64,000 nt of DNA from Streptomyces calvus (GTDB lineage Bacteria; Actinomycetota; Actinomycetes; Streptomycetales; Streptomycetaceae). Shown one piece after another: positions 59,922 through 64,000 of the stretch. Made by a program: the position numbers and the translations under genes. The stretch covers positions 124,001 through 188,000 of the forward strand of contig NZ_VCNP01000055.1 of assembly GCF_006782915.1 (NCBI RefSeq). The letters run 5' to 3'. The notes under the pieces are model-generated. The model saw nothing but the letters and a program-made list of their open reading frames with translations. It had not been told where the DNA came from and did not search any database. Position 1 is the stretch's first letter. Each line of letters starts with the position of its first letter.

Positions 59922-60865
59922 CCGGCGGCCCAGTCGGCGTACGAGGTCCAGGCGGCCAGCGTCCGGCCGCTGCTGAACCGGTGCGCCACGCCCGTCACCG
60001 GATCGGTGAACTCCAGGGTCCGCGCCAGCAGTTGCAGCGGACGCCGGAAGTCACCGGCCGGGACGGGGCCGGTCACCTCGGGATACAGCGGATCGCCGAG
60101 GATCGGCACATTGAGGGCGTTCATGTGGACGCGCAGTTGATGGGTCTGGCCGGTGCCGGGCACCAGCCGGTAGCGGCCGAGGCCGTCCGCCCGGTGCTCG
60201 GCCAGTTCCACCCGGGTCAGCGCGTTCGGCTCGCCCTCGACCTCGCGGGCGGTCAGCACACCGCGCTCCTTGACGATCCGGCTGCGCACGGTCCGGGGCA
60301 GCTCCAGCGCCGGGTCGTACGGGGCGACGGCCTCGTACTCCTTGCGCACCAGCCGGTCGCGGAACAGCGTCTGGTAGGCGCCCCGCTCCTCGGGCCGCAC
60401 CGTGAACAGCACCAGGCCGGCGGTGAGCCGGTCGAGGCGGTGCGCGGCACCCAGCCCGGGGACGCCCAGCTCGCGGCGGAGCCGGGCGAGCGCGGTCTGG
60501 GTGACATGGCTGCCGCGCGGAGTGGTGGCCAGGAAGTGCGGCTTGTCGACGACGACGATGTGCTCGTCGCGGTGGACGACCTCCAGCGGGAACGGCACCG
60601 GCACCTCCTCGGGCAGCTCCCGGTGGAACCACAGGCACAGACCGGGCGCGTACGGGGTGTCCGGCGGTACGGGCCGCCCGTCCGCCCCGACGACCAGCCC
60701 CGCGGCGAACATCCCGTCGACGGCACCGGCCGCGGCCGACAGCCGCTGCACCAGATGGTCACGCACCGTGGCCCCGGGGCCGCCGGCGGGCAGCCGCACC
60801 CGCACCGGGTCCACTCCGTCGCGCTGCGGCAGGGGAGGCGGTGGGGTCGGGCGTCGGCGTCTCAC
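59915..60865 (-). CDS. RluA-family pseudouridine synthase
   Basis: This 316-residue enzyme has the RluA catalytic core: VVDKPHFLATTPRG, the active-site Asp in AAHRLDRLTAGLVLF, VRKEYEAVAPYD and the C-terminal GQTHQLRVHMNALNVPILGDPLYP. It isomerises uridine to pseudouridine in rRNA or tRNA. The N-terminal ~60 residues are diverged. The GTG at 60865 is preferred to a longer frame whose N-terminal part is Arg/Gly-rich and overlaps the palindromic element at 60954; a TACCCT hexamer lies 8 nt before this GTG. It is convergent with rarE and overlaps its end. Confidence 0.88.
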   Translation of the reverse strand: MRRRRPTPPPPLPQRDGVDPVRVRLPAGGPGATVRDHLVQRLSAAAGAVDGMFAAGLVVGADGRPVPPDTPYAPGLCLWFHRELPEEVPVPFPLEVVHRDEHIVVVDKPHFLATTPRGSHVTQTALARLRRELGVPGLGAAHRLDRLTAGLVLFTVRPEERGAYQTLFRDRLVRKEYEAVAPYDPALELPRTVRSRIVKERGVLTAREVEGEPNALTRVELAEHRADGLGRYRLVPGTGQTHQLRVHMNALNVPILGDPLYPEVTGPVPAGDFRRPLQLLARTLEFTDPVTGVAHRFSSGRTLAAWTSYADWAAGQ

Positions 60866-60953
60866 AGCGAGCAAGGGTACGCAGCGGGCCGCCACGGCGG
60901 TGCCGGGGTGCCCGCGACCCCGGCCCGGCACACCCCGGGGCCCGTCGTCCGCT

Positions 60954-60992
60954 GTCGTCCGGATCATCCCGGGATTGCGGGGTCCGAACGAC
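60954..60992. repeat. palindromic intergenic element, copy 2
   Basis: GTCGTCCGGATC (60954-60965) and GGTCCGAACGAC (60981-60992) are inverted arms around a 15-nt centre; extended arms CTGTCG and CGACAG also pair. The left 33 bases match the copy at 9119. It lies just after the small hypothetical gene on the minus strand. Confidence 0.75.
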
Positions 60993-60997
60993 AGGCG

Positions 60998-61282
60998 CTA
61001 AGGGCTTTCGGGCGGGTCCTCGCGGTGGGCCGCCCGTTTCAGCCGGGCCTCGACCTCGTGGCGCGGTACGCCCTCGGCCCGCGCGTAGGCGTTCACCGCG
61101 TCGGCGAGGTCGCGGGCGAGGTCGCGCCAGGCGCGCCAGGCCGTCTCCCAGGTGCTGGTCTGGTGTCCGCTCCACTTGGTGCCGGTCGGCGGTCCGTAGG
61201 CGTCCCGCAGCAGCCGTACCCGGGCGTGTGCCTCGTCCGCCGCGCGCTGCTTGGCCACGAGTTCCTCGAAGGTGTGTGCCAC
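60998..61282 (-). CDS. small hypothetical protein
   Basis: This 94-residue, largely helical charged protein begins VAHTFEELVAKQRAADEAHARVRLL and contains the aromatic-rich WSGHQTSTWETAWRAWRDLA and a basic C-terminal RHEVEARLKRAAHRED. No known motif is recognised. The GTG at 61282 is a guess, with a weak AGGA upstream; a longer frame to 61327 is possible. Its codon usage looks genuine. It lies between the pseudouridine synthase and the siderophore-interacting protein on the same strand. Confidence 0.65.
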   Translation of the reverse strand: MAHTFEELVAKQRAADEAHARVRLLRDAYGPPTGTKWSGHQTSTWETAWRAWRDLARDLADAVNAYARAEGVPRHEVEARLKRAAHREDPPESP

Positions 61283-61385
61283 GCGCCCGGATCCTGGGGC
61301 AGCCGCGCCCGGGCGGACGGCCGCCACGCCGTCCGGTGGCCGGCGGCGGGCCGGGGTTTCACCCGGCCGGCGCCCGCGGCGGAGG

Positions 61386-62231
61386 TCAGGCGGAGGCCCG
61401 CAGCCCCTCCTGCTCCGCCTCGATGCGGGCGTTCCACTCCGGCTTGGAGGCCTGCCAGCCGTCCTCGTTGTGGCCGAGCCGCCAGTACCCGGAGATCGAC
61501 AGGTCCTCGCGCGGGACGCCTCGCTCCATCCGCAGCAGCCGGCGCAGTTCCTTGACGAAGTGGGCCTCGCCGTGGACGAAGGCGTGCACCCGGCCCTCGG
61601 GGAAGTCCAGCCCGCGGACCGCCTCCAGCAGGGCCTCGCCGACGCGGCGGCCGCCGCGGTGCAGCCAGCGCACCTCCACGTCGGAGTCGATCTTCTGCTC
61701 CTCCTCGGGGCCGGCGATCTCGACGAAGGCGTACGTCCGGGAGCGGTGCGGCAGGCTCTCCAGGGAGCGGGCGATCGCGGGCAGCGCGCTCTCGTCGCCG
61801 ACCAGCAGATGCCAGTCGGCGGCCGGGTCGGGGGCGTAGGCGCCGCCCGGGCCGAGGAACCGCACGACGTCGCCCGGCCGGGCGTTCACCGCCCAGGGGC
61901 CGGCCAGGCCCTCGTCGCCGTGGATCACGAAGTCCACCGTCAGCTGCCGGTGTTCGGCGTCCCACTGGCGCACCGTGTAGGTCCGCGTCACCGGCCACTG
62001 CGCGCGCGGGAACTCCTCGCGGATGCGCTGCATGTCGAACGGCTCCGGGTAGGTGACCCCGGGGACCGGGAACAGCAGCTTGATGTAGTGGTCGGTGCAG
62101 GTGTCCGCGGTGAAGCCGGAGAGGCCCTCGCCGCCGAGCACCACGCGCTGCATGTGCGGGGTCAGCCGCTCGGTGCGGACGACCTCGGCGGTGTGCGGTG
62201 TGCGCGGTGAGCGTCCCGGTCGCTCTGCCAT
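61386..62231 (-). CDS. siderophore-interacting FAD protein (ferric-siderophore reductase, ViuB type)
   Basis: This 281-residue protein of the SIP family has an N-terminal FAD-binding barrel (TPHMQRVVLGGEGL, TRTYTVRQWD, GPWAVNARPGDVVRFLGPGG) and a C-terminal SIP/NAD(P)H domain (LLVGDESALPAIARSLESLP, VHAFVHGEAHFVKELRRLL, SISGYWRLGHNED). It releases iron from imported ferric siderophores by reduction. An iron-box-like sequence lies 23-41 nt upstream of the ATG, so control by a DtxR-type repressor (DmdR/IdeR) is expected. It is monocistronic. Confidence 0.93.
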   Translation of the reverse strand: MAERPGRSPRTPHTAEVVRTERLTPHMQRVVLGGEGLSGFTADTCTDHYIKLLFPVPGVTYPEPFDMQRIREEFPRAQWPVTRTYTVRQWDAEHRQLTVDFVIHGDEGLAGPWAVNARPGDVVRFLGPGGAYAPDPAADWHLLVGDESALPAIARSLESLPHRSRTYAFVEIAGPEEEQKIDSDVEVRWLHRGGRRVGEALLEAVRGLDFPEGRVHAFVHGEAHFVKELRRLLRMERGVPREDLSISGYWRLGHNEDGWQASKPEWNARIEAEQEGLRASA

Positions 62232-62253
62232 GAGGGCCTCCCAGCTATCGGAC

Positions 62254-62272
62254 TTAGGGTTACCTAAGTTAG
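62254..62272. promoter_or_regulatory. iron box (DmdR/IdeR-type operator)
   Basis: TTAGGGTTACCTAAGTTAG contains TTAGG and CCTAA halves. Its complement matches my remembered DtxR-family 19-bp consensus (TTAGGTTAGGCTAACCTAA) at about 13 of 19 positions. It lies directly upstream of the siderophore-interacting gene. Confidence 0.75.
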
Positions 62273-62330
62273 CACCTCGATCCCGGTCGGCACGTCATCG
62301 GTGTGCGGCGTTCGTTCAAGTGTGGGCGGT

Positions 62331-63263
62331 TCATGCCGACAGGGTCGTCAGCAGGCGCTGCAGCGAGCCGCCCAGACCCCAGCGGGCCGCCAGGCCCTCC
62401 ACCGCGGCCGGGTCGCGCGGCGCACGCGGCAGGGCCGTGTCGACGTCCGGGAGGGGTACGTCGTCGGCCACCCGGACGACCTTGGGAGCGACCGCGAGGT
62501 ACGGCCGCGCCAGATCCAGACGCCTGCGCTGCGTCGGGGTGAGCCGGGCCTGCCGGTCGTCCACGGCCGCCAGGATGCCCGCCAGGTCGCCGAACTCGGC
62601 CAGCAGCTTGGCCGCCGTCTTCTCACCGATGCCCGGCACGCCCGGCAGGCCGTCGCTCGGATCACCGCGCAGCAGCGCCAGATCCGCGTACCCCCTGCCG
62701 TCCACCCCATACTTCTCGCGCAGCGCCGCCTCGTCGGTCACCTGGAGCGTGCCGACGCCCTTCAGCGGGTACAGCACGCGCACCCCGCGGGCGTCGTCCA
62801 CCAGCTGGTACAGGTCGCGGTCGCCGGTGACGATGTCGACCGGGCCCTTCGCCCGCGCGGTGAACGTGCCGATGACGTCGTCCGCCTCGTACTCCGCGAC
62901 GCCCACGCGGGCGATGCCCACCGCGTCGAGGACGGCCTCGATCACCGGCACCTGCGGGGAGAGCGTGTCGGGCACCTCCTCCTCGTCCGGGCCCGAGGGG
63001 CGCTCCTCGGCGACCCGGTGCGCCTTGTAGGAGGGGATCAGCTCCACCCGCCAGTGCGGGCGCCAGTCGGCGTCCATGCAGGCCACCAGCTGGTCCGGCC
63101 GGTGGTCCCGGACCAGGCGGTCGATGAAGTCGAGCAGTCCGCGCACGGCGTTCACCGGGGTGCCGTCCGGGGCCCTGACGGACTCCGGGACGCCGAAGTA
63201 GGCGCGGAAGTACAGGGAGGCGGTGTCGAGGAGCATCAGTCGTCCGGTCACGTCCCGCATCAT
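62331..63263 (-). CDS. 5'-3' exonuclease (T5 FEN / PolA N-domain type)
   Basis: This 310-residue stand-alone homologue of the 5' nuclease domain of DNA polymerase I has the acidic metal site: LMLLDTASLYFRA at the N terminus, CMDADWRPHWR, VAEYEADDVIGTF and VTGDRDLYQLV. The helix-hairpin-helix segment is GDPSDGLPGVPGIGEKTAAKLLAEFG. It should remove 5' flaps or RNA primers. The start is one of two adjacent ATGs (63263 or 63260), neither with a strong ribosome site. It is divergent from the betaine transporter gene. Confidence 0.9.
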   Translation of the reverse strand: MMRDVTGRLMLLDTASLYFRAYFGVPESVRAPDGTPVNAVRGLLDFIDRLVRDHRPDQLVACMDADWRPHWRVELIPSYKAHRVAEERPSGPDEEEVPDTLSPQVPVIEAVLDAVGIARVGVAEYEADDVIGTFTARAKGPVDIVTGDRDLYQLVDDARGVRVLYPLKGVGTLQVTDEAALREKYGVDGRGYADLALLRGDPSDGLPGVPGIGEKTAAKLLAEFGDLAGILAAVDDRQARLTPTQRRRLDLARPYLAVAPKVVRVADDVPLPDVDTALPRAPRDPAAVEGLAARWGLGGSLQRLLTTLSA

Positions 63264-63395
63264 GCCGCACCCCACCGACAGTGCCCCGTAGCCGACGCCC
63301 GATGCGCTCCACGCAACGAGTTGCGTGACACGCCTTCACTGTGAGGCGGCGCACGAACACGTTTGCCCAGTGCAAAACCGGGGAGGCGCGGCCTC

Positions 63396-63460
63396 GGAGC
63401 GATGCCGGTTACAGATTCAACTGTTTTGGGCCGCGTGAGCCGTCCGCCGGGCATCGCTCC
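63396..63460 (+). promoter_or_regulatory. structured leader upstream of the betaine transporter gene
   Basis: GGAGCGATGCC (63396-63406) pairs with GGCATCGCTCC (63450-63460), a perfect 11-bp stem around 43 nt. Inside, ACAG (63411-63414) and CTGT (63421-63424) can form a nested hairpin. The structure ends 30 nt before the start codon. Confidence 0.5.
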
Positions 63461-63490
63461 TGTCCTTTGCCGTCGAGACAAGAGGTACGC

Positions 63491-64000
63491 GTGTCAGCCA
63501 GGCTTGAGGCCGAGCATCTGTACAAGGTGTTCGGCAGACGACCGGACCAGGCGGTCGAACGACTGCGCCAGCAGAAGGCGGACCGGGAGGAGCTGCGCGC
63601 CGACGGCACCACCGCCGCCGTCATCGACGCCTCCTTCACCGTGGAGCCGGGCGAGATCTTCGTCGTCATGGGCCTCTCCGGCTCGGGCAAGTCCACCCTG
63701 CTGCGGATGCTCAACGGCCTGCTGGAGCCGACCTCCGGACAGGTGCGCTTCGGCGGCCAGGACCTGACCGCGCTGCCCGACCGGGAGCTGCGTCACGTCC
63801 GCTCCCAGAAGATCAGCATGGTCTTCCAGCACTTCGCGCTGTTCCCGCACCGCAGCGTCCGTGACAACGCCGCGTACGGACTGGAAGTGCAGGGCGTGCC
63901 CCGCGCCGAGCGCGAAGCCCGCGCCGACGAGGCGCTCGCCCTGTGCGGCCTGGCCGGCTGGGAGAAGTCGTGGCCGGACGAGCTGTCCGGCGGCATGCAG
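63491..64000 (+). CDS. opuAA: glycine betaine/proline ABC transporter ATPase (3' truncated by window edge)
   Basis: The first 170 residues of an OpuAA/ProV-type ATPase are present. After ARLEAEHLYKVFGRRPDQAV and the family-specific LRQQKADREELRADG come Walker A GLSGSGKST, the Q-loop SMVFQHFALFPHRSV and the start of the ABC signature LSGGMQ at the window edge. Walker B, the H-loop and any C-terminal CBS domains lie outside. The GTG at 63491 has AGAGG upstream. It imports osmoprotectants; a structured leader precedes it. Confidence 0.92.
   Translation, partial: MSARLEAEHLYKVFGRRPDQAVERLRQQKADREELRADGTTAAVIDASFTVEPGEIFVVMGLSGSGKSTLLRMLNGLLEPTSGQVRFGGQDLTALPDRELRHVRSQKISMVFQHFALFPHRSVRDNAAYGLEVQGVPRAEREARADEALALCGLAGWEKSWPDELSGGMQ

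Overview
The window is chromosomal DNA of a Streptomyces species. The evidence is GC-rich codon use with a strong third-position GC bias, chaplin genes (chpH, chpC), a mycothiol ligase gene (mshC), a glycerol (gyl) operon, the Pup-proteasome locus and a conservon. Gene order matches what I remember of the S. coelicolor segment around SCO1620-SCO1678, running in descending order here. The proteins are not identical to those I remember, so I do not assign a species. No prophage, insertion sequence, CRISPR array or rRNA operon is visible. One tRNA-Leu(GAG) lies near the left end.

Layout. Positions 1-9100 hold the tail of a GntR/FCD regulator, a YchJ-like protein, tRNA-Leu, an M20 peptidase, the chaplins chpH and chpC, a DUF5703 protein, an acidic protein, a RecD-like protein that has lost its Walker A motif, an aldo/keto reductase and an LLM-class oxidoreductase. 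Positions 9100-14900 hold a ferritin-like protein, CorA, then a forward cluster of histidine phosphatase, DUF3090, PI3/4-kinase-like protein and mshC. Positions 14900-22700 are mostly minus strand: a PAC2 protein with a repetitive tail, a FadR-type regulator, and gylR, glpF, glpK and glpD. Two matching operator-like sites lie upstream of gylR and glpF. Positions 22900-34700 hold metH, a HAD hydrolase, a solute-binding lipoprotein, an orphan NarL-type response regulator, a Cas4/AddB-like Fe-S nuclease, a site-2 protease, tRNA m1A58 methyltransferase and a secreted protein.

Positions 34700-49050 are the proteasome region: ferredoxin, arc/mpa, dop, pup, an endonuclease-VII remnant, prcB, prcA, a LacI regulator with a divergent MFS exporter, pafA, two FKBP prolyl isomerases, pafB and pafC. 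Arc, PrcA/B, Pup, Dop and PafA form one pupylation and degradation pathway. PafB/C are its linked WYL-type transcriptional activators. Positions 49098-54934 continue with a zinc-ribbon protein, a small membrane protein, tatA, tatC, a lipid kinase and the HelY-type helicase. Positions 55300-59900 are a five-gene conservon (rarA-E type), whose P450 lacks the K-helix EXXR motif. Positions 59900-64000 hold an RluA-type pseudouridine synthase, a small hypothetical protein, a siderophore-interacting protein with an iron box, a 5'-3' exonuclease-like protein and the start of a glycine-betaine ABC ATPase gene.

Recurring patterns outside genes: about nine genes start 6-8 nt after a TAnnnT hexamer and lack a Shine-Dalgarno sequence, which suggests leaderless mRNAs. 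Two copies of a short palindromic element lie about 52 kb apart. Several long perfect hairpins act as terminators. Three gene-free stretches carry tandem repeats.
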